NCBI GenBank assembly: GCA_037127315.1
Contig: JBBBDQ010000347.1
Location: forward strand, 2,453,501 to 2,517,500
Source: Ascarosepion bandense
Lineage: Eukaryota > Mollusca > Cephalopoda > Sepiida > Sepiidae
Length of the DNA: 64,000 nucleotides
Direction of reading: 5' to 3'
Position numbers and translations under genes: made by a program. Every line of letters begins with the position of its first letter. The first letter of the stretch is position 1. The notes under the pieces were generated by a model, which saw nothing but the letters and a program-made list of their open reading frames with translations, made no database searches and was not told the DNA's origin. Below are positions 22,146-32,872 of the stretch, one piece after another.

Positions 22146-23062
22146 AAGATTTTGGGAGAACGATGGGGATTATGGAGAAGGATTGGATTTTGGGAGTTGG
22201 ATGGAATTTAGGGAGGTGGATGGGATTTGGGGAGATGGATGGGATTTAGGGAAATGGATTGGATTTTGGAAGATTAATGAGATTTAGGGATGAGAGGTAT
22301 ACGAGATTTAGGGAAATTATTTGGAATTAGGGAGATAGATAGGATTTGGGAAGATGGATGTTGTTTAGGAAAATAGATGGGATTTACGGAGATGGATAAT
22401 GTTTAGGGATGAGAGGTAGACCAGATTTAGGAAGATGAATGGAATTTATGGAGAAGGATTGGATTTCGGGAGGTGGATGGGATTTAAGGAGGTGAATAGG
22501 ATTTGGGGAGATGGATGGGATTTAGGGAAGTGGATGAGATTAAGGGAGATGAGTGAGGTTTCGGGATGAGAGATAGACAAGGTTTAGGGATTTGAATTGG
22601 AATTAAGGAGATAGATAATGTTTGGGGAAATAGATCGGATTTAGGGAGGTGGATAAGAATTAGAGATGAGAGGTAGACGTGATTTCGGAAGATGGATGGG
22701 ATTTAAGAAGATGGATTAGATTTTGAGATAACGAAAGAATTTAGGGAGATGGGTTGGATTTTAGGAGATGGATGGAATTTAGGGAGGTGGATAGGATTTA
22801 GTGAGATTGATGAGATTTAGGGAAGTGGATGTAATTTAGTGAGATGGATGAAATTTAGGGATGAGAGTTAGACGAGATCTAGGGAAATGTATGAGAAATA
22901 GGGAGGAAGATAGAATTTGGGAAGATGGATGTTTTTAATGGAAATGGATGGAATTTAGGGAGTTGGATAAAATGTATGGATGTGAGGTAGACGTGATTTA
23001 GGGAATGGGATTTTGGGAGATGGATAAGTTTTAGGGAGATTGATGAGATTTAGGGAGATAGA
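22146..23062 (+). repeat. G-rich minisatellite, about 19-20-bp unit
   Basis: About 45 diverged units of roughly GGGATTTAGGGAGATGGAT. Many carry TTAGGG. A variant unit with ATGAGAGGTAGACG-like sequence recurs at 22290, 22410, 22567, 22667, 22862 and 22981, which suggests higher-order blocks. The plus strand has almost no C, so the strand asymmetry is strong. Confidence 0.9.
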
Positions 23063-23166
23063 AAATGGCAACTGACGTCGCTTTTAAACTTTTGAAGATT
23101 GGGGCTTTCATGAAAGAAGCAGCCAGTAGACTTATGCGGTCTGAGCACCAAGGAAAAAGATCGTCA
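23063..23166 (-). pseudogene. LINE-J C-terminal end next to the satellite
   Basis: The minus strand continues from APLCLFSNIFKPSASDDLF into LKATSVAIFY. This matches the region from CLFYKYFHGFCSDELK to LQKFK of the 44-kb element. It abuts the minisatellite at about 23062. Confidence 0.65.
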
Positions 23167-23772
23167 GAAGCAGAAGGCTTGAAAATATTTGAAAAAAGAC
23201 AGAGGGGAGCCACAACTAGTCGGTGAGAAAGTGACTGAAGGCGAACTGCTTAGTCAGAATTGATTACGTTGCAGTTCCTTTATTGGATTTTGCTCCAAGG
23301 AAATAGATCCTCAGAAGCAGAAGGCTTGAAAATATTTGTAAAAAAAACAGAGGGGAGCCACATCTAGTCGGTGAGAAAGTGACTGAAGGCGAACTGCTCA
23401 GTCAGAATTGATTACGTTGCAGTTCCTTTATTGGATTTTGCACCAAGGAAAAAGATCGTCAGAAGCAGAAGGCTTGAAAATATTTGTAAAAATGATAGAG
23501 GGGAGCCACATCTCGTCGGTGAGAAAGTGAGTGAAGGCGAACTGCTCAGTCAGAATTGATTATGTTGCAGTTCCTTCATTGGATTTTGCTCCAAGGAAAT
23601 AGATCGTCAGAAGCAGAAGGCTTGAAAATATTTGTAAAAAAAACAGAGGGGAGCCACATCTCGTCGGCGAGAAAGTGACTGAAGGCGAACTGCTCAGTCA
23701 GAATTGATTACATTGCAGTTTCTTTATTGGATTTTGCACCAAGGAAATAGATCGTCAGAAGCAGAATATAAT
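23167..23772 (-). repeat. 147-148-bp satellite built from LINE-J coding sequence
   Basis: GAAGCAGAAGGCTTG starts at 23167, 23314, 23462, 23610 and 23758: four complete units. On the minus strand each unit encodes CNVINSD, LQSLSHR, APLCLFSNIFKPSASDDLF, matching residues about 370-410 of the RT frame at 45988-47442. The first unit is 147 bp, exactly 49 codons; later ones are 148 bp. So a slice of a retrotransposon gene has been tandemly amplified. Confidence 0.85.
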
Positions 23773-23774
23773 AA

Positions 23775-24480
23775 GTTGATGTCTATCATTTTATGAATCA
23801 ACTGAGATAAGTATAAAACTATCATATAATAAGTCTACTTGTTCCTTCCTAAGTTAGTTACTTACTACCTCCTTCTGTTACGTCACTGCAGAAAGGTAAC
23901 ACACTTACTCAACACGACAGCTTTTCCTTCCCCTCTATCTTTTTATAATCTATAGTCGCTACTCTCCTCAGCCTTTCTCTCACCTTTGCCAAACGAAAGA
24001 GAAGAAAAGAGTGAGAGAGTAGGAGGAGAGAGGCTATAGCATTATGTCTGATCACTCTTATTCAAAGATACCTGTCTACTAAGAGAGGCTAGCTAATAAA
24101 TAAATATATTTAATGACTGGCCACTCGTAATCAAGGACACCCGTTGTGGACGGTTGCTCAGGCACACGTGTTTGTTTAACACGCACAAAGCCAACCTATG
24201 GTTTATACAGCTACTAGGCTGAGCAGACCTTAGTTACGGTTTCTGGGAGAGAGCGAGTTATCTAGCAGGACCAACAGTCTGAACAAAGACCGACGCTCAC
24301 ACCCACGGCCACGATGACTTGTGACTTCGTAATAGTCTTGTGACAGTCCCTCAAAGGAAGCCGTCTACCAAAATTCAATCACAAGGATCGGGTCGATACG
24401 TGATATCGTTTTCAAGCACTTTCTAAAGGTGCCGCACGCTGAGATCGCTTCTTTCAGGCGGATAACATCAAGAAGTCACC
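23775..24480. other. No recognisable feature
   Basis: A C-rich pyrimidine stretch (23920-23990) faces a purine-rich one (24000-24035) as a partial inverted pair. The rest has no visible repeat or coding signal. Confidence 0.4.
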
Positions 24481-24484
24481 GTGG

Positions 24485-24722
24485 TGGGATTGAAACCGTC
24501 AGAAAATGAACATTCTAACCAGATATTGAAGCAGGTTTTCACACGTACAAGACGTTGTTCGACGTCTGTAGGATTCAAATTGTGCAGCACCCAATGTCCT
24601 TATTTCTTAATCATTCCTAATGACTTCATGCGTTACGAAACTGTTGTGTGATCAAATCCTAATGATTCTGCAAGTGACATAAATTATCACGAAGTAGTTC
24701 CACCAACAATTCGTTTTCAATG
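24485..24722 (-). pseudogene. Mariner transposase N-terminal fragment
   Basis: The minus frame reads SLAESLGFDHTTVS, stop, MKSLGMIKK, stop, GHWVLHNLNPTDVEQRLV. This is the second helix-turn-helix and linker of mariner transposases (known pattern HTTVS...LGKxxKxGxWVPHEL). In-frame stops show it is dead. It ends where an RTE fragment starts on the other strand. Confidence 0.7.
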
Positions 24723-24734
24723 TTTTTTTTTTCA

Positions 24735-25650
24735 CTACGCCAGAGCGTCCCTTATCTTCCATATCAAAATCTGTTCATTTTATACAGCGAGAATATTTTG
24801 AGGACCTTAGTAGTTATGCCTGGATTCGGTATCGGAGGCCACAATTTAAACAACCTAAGTTACGCAGATGATACACTGCTGATAGCAGACACGGAAAGGA
24901 AACTACAAGACCCCCTACAGAAGGTAGCTGAAGAGAGTGACAAGAAAGGACTACAAAGAAACTGCAAAAATCCGAATGCATGGCCATCAGTAAAAAAGCC
25001 AGCCCAATATGCAAAATACAGGTCGGGGATACTAAAATCAAGCTGATACATAACTGTAAATTTCTGGTAAGTGTTATATCAGAAGACGGAACGTGCGACA
25101 CAGAAATCCGAAAGCGAATCGGAATGGCGAAGGAAGCATTCCAGAAGTCGAGTAAAGTATTTAGAAACAGGACAATTCGCTAGAAACAAAGAAGCGAGTA
25201 CTGGATTGCTATGTGATTTCGGTTCTACAATATGTCAGGGAATGTTTGATAATATCATCAAAGATGAAGGAAAACTTGAAGCAACTGAAATGTGGTTTTA
25301 GAGAAATATGCTGCGGATCGAACATGTGAGCAATGATGAGGTTTTGGAAATGATGGAAACGAAAAGAAAATTAATACTGTGCATCAGGAATAGTCAGCCG
25401 ACTTTTCTGGGATATGCAATGAGGAAAGAGGGCTTGGAGAACCTGATAAAGCCAGACAGAGTGAAAAGAGACAGGGGAAAGCAGTGGATAACATGTTTGA
25501 AAGACCTAATCAATTGGATGATCGATGCAGTGTTGCATGATGTAACAGGAGAAAGCGTGCTAAGAGCCACCAGGGATAGGGAGACGTGGAAACCATGATC
25601 GCCTGTGCCCTGAAGGACAGAGCACATAGAAGAAGAAGAAGAAGTAGATT
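24735..25650 (+). pseudogene. RTE-like LINE, 5'-truncated
   Basis: In order: LFILYSENILRTL, YADDTLLIADTERKLQD (RT catalytic YADD at about 24857-24868), KFLVSVISEDGTCDTEIRKR, a stretch with several frameshifts, then MLRIEHVSNDEVLEMMETKR and FLGYAMRKEGLENL, and a 3' end at GGACAGAGCACATAGAAGAA. Segments lie in three frames. The upstream endonuclease is absent. Confidence 0.85.
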
Positions 25651-25731
25651 TTAATTTTTTTTTAAAATCAAACTGCTTTCCTGAAGTTTTTCTTTGAGCG
25701 GTAATTGAAAGATAATGTATTAAATTTAATA

Positions 25732-26437
25732 TTAGGTTGTCCCAAAAGGTCGTAAACACTTGCAAAAAACTGAAATTTTACTCGCCAAATAATCTAAGGT
25801 TACCAGAAAACACTTGGAAGAAATTGAAATTTTACTCGCAAAAACAGCAAAAATTATTGCTCAAAATAAAGACCATCATTTTCCAAGAGTTTTTGCCATA
25901 GATCTGCAAGCTTTTGAATCTGGTCAAAGTACCATTCAACCGGCTTCGAATCAAAGAATTCTTGACATGCTTCCTCGAATTCATGAAACGAGTCGAATCG
26001 GCGGGCCTTCAGAAAGTGTTGCATTGAGCGGAAAAGGCAGTAATTTGATGGAGTACAGTCAGGACTGTAGGCTGGGTGTGGCAGAACCTCAACGCCGTCC
26101 AGCTCTTCAAACTTGTCATTGGTCTTCCTGGCAGTGTGTGACTTGGCATTGTCCTGCTGCATCAAAGTGCGCTTTCGGTTGATCAGAGCCGGGTACTTTT
26201 GCTTCAACTTTTCGTAGACCCGCTCAAGCTACTGACAGTAAAGTTCGGCACTGATGGCACGACCATTCAGAATCAACTCAAAATGCACGATTCCTTCAAA
26301 GTTCTACCAAACGCACAACAGTTTTGTTTTGGAACCGGTGGTGTCTCTTTCCCTTTCTGAACCCATTGTTTGTCTCGATTGTGCTGGACCAGATAGACCC
26401 ATTTCGCAAGTGTTTACGAACGTTTGGGACAACCTAA
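25732..26437 (-). mobile_element. Mariner transposon, internally deleted copy 2
   Basis: The low-coordinate end ATTAGGTTGTCCCAAAAGGT is inverted at the high end (GTTTGGGACAACCTAA). On the minus strand the 5' terminal repeat runs directly into GAAATGGGTCTATCTGGTCC, the same junction as copy 1 at 18783. About 706 bp. Confidence 0.85.
25854..26207 (-). pseudogene. Mariner transposase C-terminal half, catalytic residue lost
   Basis: 117 codons open from MKQKYPALINRKR through MQQDNAKSHTARK (second catalytic Asp) and HPAYSPDCTPSNYCLF to a WYFDQI...LYFEQ end. The third catalytic Asp (PSDYxLF in the 18.8-kb copy) is Asn here (PSNYCLF), and the first catalytic motif is deleted. The frame continues upstream in pieces to 26400. 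Inactive, but its ends could still be moved by an intact relative. Confidence 0.85.
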
Positions 26438-26439
26438 CA

Positions 26440-27085
26440 TATTCAGTCGTGTATTTTTCAAACAGAAATTATATATATTAGAATCGATTTTTAATTATTT
26501 TTCTAAAATAGCTAATTATCACCTTTTTTAGTTGTCGTTCATGTATTTTTCTCGATTAAACAACTATTCCAAAAATAAAAATATATTTTATTCAAAATTT
26601 ATTTGAGTATTATTAGCCGATTTAAATTCTAATTAATATGATTTGAAACAAATATTATTTACTTTATGCTTAAAAAAGAAGAAAAATAGATTTTTAAAAC
26701 AAAAAGTAGGGGTTATTTACCTATATTTAATCGCTCATAAACCAGTCAACAAGTACTGATGAGGTGTGGAAATCTTTTACGGAGACTATCTGTCAAAATT
26801 TAAGTTAAGAAAATAATGCTTGAACGTTTTTGTATAATTTTTTAAATTCTCAGTAATCTTTAAAATGTTAAAATTATTCTTCGTAATCTAATTTTATGAA
26901 TGTTGACTTTACGTTTACTAATAGACATAGAATTATCTAATCTATATTCTTATAATATCATATATTCGAAATAGACATGTTTAAACACACGAAAAGAAAT
27001 TAGAAACTATTATTAAAATTTGCTACGTGATGATTTGCATTAAAGTTTTCAATTTCGACTCAGCAAATGAAATAACTTAATAACT
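26440..27085. other. No recognisable feature
   Basis: Strongly AT-rich, with no repeat or coding match seen. Confidence 0.4.
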
Positions 27086-27087
27086 TT

Positions 27088-27420
27088 TTTTTTTTTTTTT
27101 ATAAGCGTTTCACCCCGAGCAAGGCATGTCACTGCCACTACTGTGCAGGGGGCTACGTAGAGTGGAGAAAGGCTGATTAAATATAGGAAATAACAGAGGG
27201 TGGGTGATCGGCGGGTGAGGATACCGAGAATGAGGGTTGGGTAGATGAGAGTGTTGTGAGAATAGTTGGGAGTTAGTGTGATAGGAGGTGTCTATTGACC
27301 CTACATTTAAACACCTGGAGAATGTAACTGTCGGGAAAGCAGACTTGTGGAAGGGAGTTCCACAGGCGGGAAGCGCGAGAAAAGAAGCTGTTGGAGTAGA
27401 ATTTACGGTTACATCTTATT
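27088..27420 (-). pseudogene. LINE-J 3' end with poly(A) tail
   Basis: The minus frame gives NRKFYSNSFFSRASRLWNSL, then PQVCFPDSYILQVFKCRVNR. This is the C-terminus of LINE-J (compare FFSRTSRLWHSLP, NLQKFKCKFN). The untranslated end has CGTAGCCCCCTGCACAG and CCTTGCTCGGGGTGAAACG, followed by the tail (T run at 27089-27102 on plus). 5'-truncated insertion. Confidence 0.85.
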
Positions 27421-27429
27421 TGTTTAACT

Positions 27430-28235
27430 GTAAAAAATCTAACGTGGTTAAAGTTATGAAGAATTCTTTTAAAAGAATTTTTGAAATTTTTTGAAATAGA
27501 AAAATAATTTCTGAAATTTTTATTATTAAAAACATGGAAACAATTATTTTAGAAACACGTTGTCAATCGAATTCTATTTCTCACAAACTATAATGTCTTT
27601 AATATACATTATTTCTTAAAAGCAATTAAAAGCTTATCTAAATGATTAGATATTTATTGGTTTTATTAGTTATTCGGAGCAGAATTTTTGGAAAAATTCT
27701 GTTTCGACTGTATGATTCTTCTTCTGAGTCAATATTACTTAAACCACCCACTAATCTAATACACTTATAAAATATGCCCTAACTGTTTATCACAAGAAAA
27801 AGATCCTAGAAGATTATAGAGTTGGTTTGTGAATTTGCTAACATATTTCAAGTCAAAAATGTGGTTCTCGACAGTGTGTACATGTACTCAATGGAAACAG
27901 GGTGAGCAATAACTGAGAATTTCTAGAAATAAGAACGAGACGAGATATAGGCAGTAGAATGAGAGGGACCAAAGTCATTCAGTTCAGAATGCATTGTATG
28001 TTACTCAGATTGCTATTAACATGGCAAAGTCAGGAGCGTGAAACGACCAAAATCTTATGATAAGAGCAATAAACTGAAACGACATTGTAAATATTGAAAT
28101 TCAGACGGAATTTATGAGATTAAATGATATCAAGTATTTGCCTTATTTTTCCGTTAAAAAAATTTTTTTTTGCCATTTAAAAAATAAAATAACAAAATAT
28201 GAATTTTAAATTATTTGATGAGGATGACAGCCATA
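27430..28235. other. No recognisable feature
   Basis: AT-rich intergenic sequence with no repeat or coding match seen. Confidence 0.4.
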
Positions 28236-28239
28236 GTAA

Positions 28240-28560
28240 GAATTCTTCTTCCTGTGCCGTTTTCTTTCAGGACGTAGGTGATCATGGACCTCCACTTGGC
28301 CCTCTCTCTTGTCGCTCTCAATTTTTTTCTCTTAGTACCACTTCTAAGCCCTGTTTTCCAACCAGTTACTCAAGTACGTTTCACTCTGCTTTCCTCTATT
28401 TCTGTTTCCATTTCTCCAGCCTGTGAGTATTAAGTTCTCCAGGCCCTTTTTCCTCATTACGTGTTCCAGGATCCTCATGTGTCTGTTTCTGATATTTAGT
28501 ATCAGCTTTCTCTTTTGCATCCACTCCAACAACTCATCGTTGCACACGTGCTCCGTTCAT
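28240..28560 (-). pseudogene. RTE-like LINE C-terminal fragment
   Basis: The minus frame 28547-28344 reads CNDELLEWMQKRKLILNIRN, RHMRILEHVMRKKGLENLIL. This matches the C-terminal end of the other RTE copies. The 3' end lies at 28245 (CTTCTTCCTGTGCCGTTTTC on plus). 5'-truncated. Confidence 0.8.
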
Positions 28561-28594
28561 GGTAGAGAAAGAGTTAGTAGATATGAGAAGACCG

Positions 28595-28595
<1 letters not shown>

Positions 28596-28657
<62 letters not shown>
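28596..28657. repeat. (GATA)n microsatellite
   Basis: About 15 GATA units. Confidence 0.95.
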
Positions 28658-28659
28658 TG

Positions 28660-29670
28660 CTTTGAGAACATTTTGTGGAGGTAATTCCTGAATAATTCAA
28701 CTATTTACAGACGGATAAAAACCGATACAGACAGAAGATTAAAAAAGAATCGGCAGACTGTCAATAGAAATTCCCGAGGAAAAATCGATTCTGTTCTATA
28801 TTTAATTGAGAGCGACCAAAGAAATAATAATTAACACCCAAGATGTTTCAATTAGTTCGTTCAACAATTTTTTATCGGTGAAATTATAGTTGGAAAATAT
28901 TGGATTCTAAAACAGTTGAGTCCAGATCAGCCACAGACGCGAGAGCCGAATTAACAATGAAAATAAATAGTATAAAATCTTTATTATTGAAAATACGACT
29001 TTTATTAGGTTCTTCTATGTGTTGTTTCTCTTTATGTTGTTGGAAATTTTGACAACCCACATTTTTTTTTTCTGTTAATTTTTAAGTCAAACACGAGATG
29101 TATGGCCTACTTGGGTGAGCAGTATTACAAATGTTCTAATGTATGACGAACTGTCCACTGAAAAGAGGGTACGAGGGGAACCACAGATTTGTTTCATACT
29201 CATGAGATCAATGGACATGGACACCGAAATCTCGATTAAAAAAGAAATTATCGCCCAAGCGTGTATCGTTTTTTGTATTTAGCTGATAAGTCGTAACATT
29301 GTCAATTTTTCCCAGGATTACTTTATTATTTTTACAATAAGCCTTGATTGTTTCTTTCTGATTTTCATCTACTCCTGGGTCAGTACGAATGTGCCAACTT
29401 CCTCTGCAATTTGAAATGGCAACAGGTTGGCATTCTGCTGCAATTATATAACGTGATTCTGCATCTATATGTGCAGCAGAAGAACGTTATGAAATTAGGT
29501 GCATTGGTCATAATTTGGTAAGTTGTGGTCCCCCTTAAACAACGTTTTCTTTACTCTGATTTTCATTAACCTTTACCCAACTCCTGCAAAGCCAAACGGC
29601 CATAGATATTAAACGACGGGATCAGGTTTTGGTGCAATCGGAAGCTTCTAATCTTGAAGTTACGGGTGGG
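28660..29670. other. No recognisable feature
   Basis: I see no coding frame or repeat shared with other parts of the window. Confidence 0.4.
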
Positions 29671-29679
29671 TAGTTACTG

Positions 29680-30180
29680 TTGTGGATTCTGTGTATAAAC
29701 AATATGTAGCCTTGTATGTATATATAATAAATAACAAAAATAGATATGGAGATAGAAAATGTAAGTTATATTGAACAAAATATACAAACTGGAACACGGG
29801 TTAGTCAATTCCGGAATACTATTAGTAGAAAATATCATATACAGTCTTGAAGTGGAGTAGTATGTCCAGGTAATGTGTCTATATCCAAACAACTCCAACT
29901 AATTCTGCACCAACTTACTGAGCAACTAGGCAGCTGATTTATAATGGCATTTACCAACCTTCCCACGCAAGGTTAGATGTGACACAAGGTCATTTTATAG
30001 TGGGTTTGCCGGCCATATAGCGAGACAAAAAAATGTCTGTCTATTTTTACCGAGTCGTGATTCTTACCCTTCCTCTGAAGCCAGAGAGCTGAGAGTGTCA
30101 TAGTCGTAGTAGCAGAGGCAAATGCCAGCTGCTTTACAACTATAATCTCTGTATAGGCAGGATTATATGTACACATCAGG
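29680..30180. repeat. Dispersed repeat related to 9637-10117
   Basis: 29965-30110 (GACACAAGGTCATTTTATAG, AAAAATGTCTGTCTATTTTT, GAGAGTGTCATAGTCG) matches 9815-9990. The start (TGTTGTGGATTCTGTGTATA) resembles the starts at 9641 and 49996. LTR or MITE; no internal genes. Confidence 0.45.
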
Positions 30181-30424
30181 CTAGTTCATTCTTATGTACA
30201 AAGAGGCGTTCCCACAGCAGTTATCAATGCCGTAACCATAAAAGAAGCAATCAGCAAAGAAGAAACTAAATTCTTGGATGCGAGATAAAATCGACGAAAA
30301 CGATGATGTCCTGCTAGTCACAATCTCTCCAAACATTTCTTTCTTTGGTTCTGGGTATGACGATAAACTGCAACTGCCAGCAAGGCCAATGATAGAACAA
30401 TCATATTTATCTATAAATCATTAA

Positions 30425-30583
30425 CTTCATTTAACTGACTGACTCTTATCATGGTCAAATTTAATCATGTATATCACGTATGGAATTAATTATTAGGAAA
30501 GTATGTTGGGGGGAAACATGATCACCACAATTAATGGATATTTAGCAGTGATATAGGAGAGGAAGTTTAGAGGAAACATGATC
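30425..30583 (-). repeat. Inverted copy of 34110-34470 sequence
   Basis: The reverse complement of 30425-30535 matches 34345-34470, with a run of about 27 identical bases (TGTGGTGATCATGTTTCCCC plus seven more) and GATAAGAGTCAGTCAGTTAA. 30539-30576 is the inverse of 34110-34147 (ATTTAGCAGTGATATAG). The composite block 30.58-34.1 kb is therefore framed by inverted arms. Confidence 0.75.
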
Positions 30584-30584
30584 G

Positions 30585-31463
30585 CACATCTATTGAACAG
30601 GTGAAGAGGCTCATCCCTTGTTTCCTGTTTAGGATGCGGTTCCCGGTTTTCTCTTTTCCAATCTTTTCACTGTTTTCCTTTATTATTTTATTTATTTATT
30701 TTTTTTTTTTTTCAATTGGAGTAGATAGACTAAACTATCGTCCGGTTCACACTCCACCCACATCTATTGAACAGGTGAAGAGGCTCATCCCTTGTTTCCT
30801 GTTTAGGATGCGGTTCCCGGCTTTTCTTTTCCAATCTTTTCACTCTTTTCCTTTATTATTTTATTTTATTTATTTATTTATTTTTTTTTTTTCGATTGGA
30901 GTAGATAGACTAAACTATCGTCCGGTTCACACTCCACCCACATCTATTGAACAGGTGAAGAGGCTCATCCCTTGTTTCCTGTTTAGGATGCGGTTCCCGG
31001 TTTTCTCTTTTCCAATCTTTTCACTCTTTTCCTTTATTATTTTATTTTATTTATTTATTTATTTTTTTTTTTTCGATTGGAGTAGATAGACTAAACTATC
31101 GCCCGGTTCACACTCCACCCACATCTATTGAACAGGTGAAGAGGCTCATCCCTTGTTTCCTGATTAGGATGCGGTTCCCGGTTTTCTCTTTTCCAATCTT
31201 TTCACTCTTTTCTTTTATTATTTTATTTTATTTATTTATTTTTTTTTTTTCAATTGGAGTAGATAGACTAAACTATCGCCCGGTTCACACTCCACCCACA
31301 TCTATTGAACAGGTGAAGAGGCTCATCCCTTGTTTCCTGTTTAGGATGCGGTTTCCGGCTTTCTCTTTTCCGTTCTTTTTACCCTTACGTAGCCCCTTGC
31401 GCATCAGTGGCATTACCGCCTTGCTCGGGGTGATATGATTAAAAAAAAAAAAAAAAAAAAAAA
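30585..31463 (+). repeat. LINE-J 5'-monomer array (five units) ending in the LINE-J 3' tail
   Basis: The CCGGTTCACACTCCACCC marker starts at 30742, 30922, 31103 and 31280, and a truncated first unit starts at 30585; spacing is 177-181 bp. Each unit holds GGAGTAGATAG, TCTATTGAACAGG and CTTGTTTCCTGTTTAGGATG, then a T-rich spacer. The same monomer starts the LINE at 44085. After the last unit comes CGTAGCCCCTTGCGCATCAG and CCTTGCTCGGGGTGATATGA, the LINE-J 3' terminus, and a 23-A tail. The open frame running through it is a by-product of the repeats. Confidence 0.9.
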
Positions 31464-31467
31464 ATAA

Positions 31468-31619
31468 GCGTGTACCTGTTTGACCCATAACTGGAGGGAA
31501 GAAACGGATTAATAATTTTCCAAAGGTATTTGTGAGTAAGTGAATGCAAGGAGTTCAACTGGAATTCGAAATCGGTTCTTCAATCTCTCGTTCCGAGCCG
31601 ATATCCACTTTACCACAAC
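31468..31619 (-). repeat. SINE-A, head half
   Basis: On minus: TCGGAACGAGAGATTGAAGA, an ATTTCGAATTCCAGTTGAAC B-box region, then the body up to CCAGTTATGGGTCAAACAGG. It directly abuts the poly(A) of the preceding array. Confidence 0.7.
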
Positions 31620-32150
31620 GAACATTTTTAAGGAGAAAGGACAATAAAAGAACAGTTTGCAAGAAGATTACGATTGAACGATTGATATTGCATTTCAATT
31701 TCTGACGAACAGCATTAAGAGGAAGACGATAAGTCGGAAGAAATTTCCAGAAATGAGATGTGCCAGAGAAGAAAGAATTAGAATTGAACTTATGATTGCA
31801 TCTAGCAATTTCAGCTGTAAAATGACGGGACCTAGCTGCCAATCTAGTTGAACGTTTAAATTCATGTGGTAGAACTAACAAGGGGAAAAACACATTCGGA
31901 CAATTACCATGAAAATACCTGTTGAAAATGGATAGAGAAGCCACATCACGTTAGAGAAAATGACTGATGTACAGATGCCAAGTCAGGACCGTTAATATTA
32001 CAGCTCCTGCATCCACCTTTGAATTTTGTCGATAACTGCGATATATATAACTGGATATATAATTTGTTTACATTAATAAGGACAATATTACATTTATCAG
32101 TTTTAACTGTAACATGATGTGACCGAGCTGCATTTCTTGTTCTGCACTTA
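31620..32150 (-). pseudogene. LINE-J-type C-terminal fragment
   Basis: The minus frame 31944-31690 reads ASLSIFNRYFHGNCPN, STRLAARSRHF, FNSNSFFSGTSHFWKFLP. These match ASLCLFYKYFHGFCSD, ATRLATGSHPF and the FFSRTSRLWHSLP segment of the 44-kb element. A partial repeat of the same region continues to about 32110 (AARSHHVTVKTDKCN), so it is rearranged. Confidence 0.75.
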
Positions 32151-32159
32151 ATTGTAAAT

Positions 32160-32515
32160 ATGCTTACCTCTCGATATACGAGAGCGTGTCTATTCGTGTG
32201 CATGCGTGTGTTTGTGTGTATAATTTCGGCTTATCATTATATATATGTTTCTTTCTTTTGATAGCAGTGCGCTAAAAAAAATTAGAGTAGGTAGAGAGAT
32301 TATTGCGCGTTTCGCACTGCCTTCAGAATGACAAAATAAATTCAATCGATCTTTATTTTCTTAATACCTAATTCAATAAAGGAAACTTAAAATGCAGTCC
32401 CAGTATGGAGATAAAATACATCCTGCAGCAAGGCCTCTGATTGGGAGATGAGAGATTTTGAGAAGCGTGGAATTGCTGTTCTTGAATAGAAGAATAGCTA
32501 TTCGACTATGATAAA
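32160..32515. other. No recognisable feature
   Basis: A short TG-rich stretch near 32200 and nothing else. Confidence 0.4.
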
Positions 32516-32521
32516 AACAAA

Positions 32522-32872
32522 CAGTTACATACATGATAAACGCTTGGATGATGATGCTTGTTTCGATCTATGATTGACTAGCTGAAAGATTTTATCGCAG
32601 TAGATTGCCATTTCTTTATGCGGCAAACCAACTCTATATGACTCTGACTTGCTATTCAAATATGGCAACAACAGTCAGTCAGTTAAATGCCATACATGAT
32701 ACACGCTTTAGCGATAATGTTCGTTTTGATCCATGACTAACCGGGTAGAAGATTTTACCTACTAGATTGCCATTTCTTTCTGCGGCCGATAGATTGCCAA
32801 CCAAGGCTACATGAATCTGCCCTGCTATTTAATCATGAAAACAGCAGTCAGTTAAATGACATACGTAATACA
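32522..32872 (-). repeat. Tandem SINE-A tails, about 160-bp unit
   Basis: The tail start (CAGTCAGTTAAATGC-type) occurs at 32522, 32686 and 32846. Each unit holds GATCCATGACTAACCGGGTA-type and TAGATTGCCATTTCTTTCTG-type segments. The third unit is cut by the mariner at about 32873. Confidence 0.75.

Noticed and set aside
22146..23062. True telomere repeat
   Set aside because: TTAGGG is only part of a 19-20-bp unit, and the array is internal and diverged.
23167..23772. CRISPR-like array
   Set aside because: Units are contiguous 147-148-bp copies with no variable spacers, and they derive from a LINE coding region in animal DNA.
24814..25765. Minus-strand open frames here and at 12638-14075 plus
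   Set aside because: They are antisense shadows of the RTE-like reverse transcriptase on the other strand.
30601..31438. A repeat protein with MKRLIPCFLFRMRFP-type units
   Set aside because: It is a translation of the 177-181-bp DNA monomers, which occur as non-coding 5' sequence of LINE-J and change frame in the other arrays.
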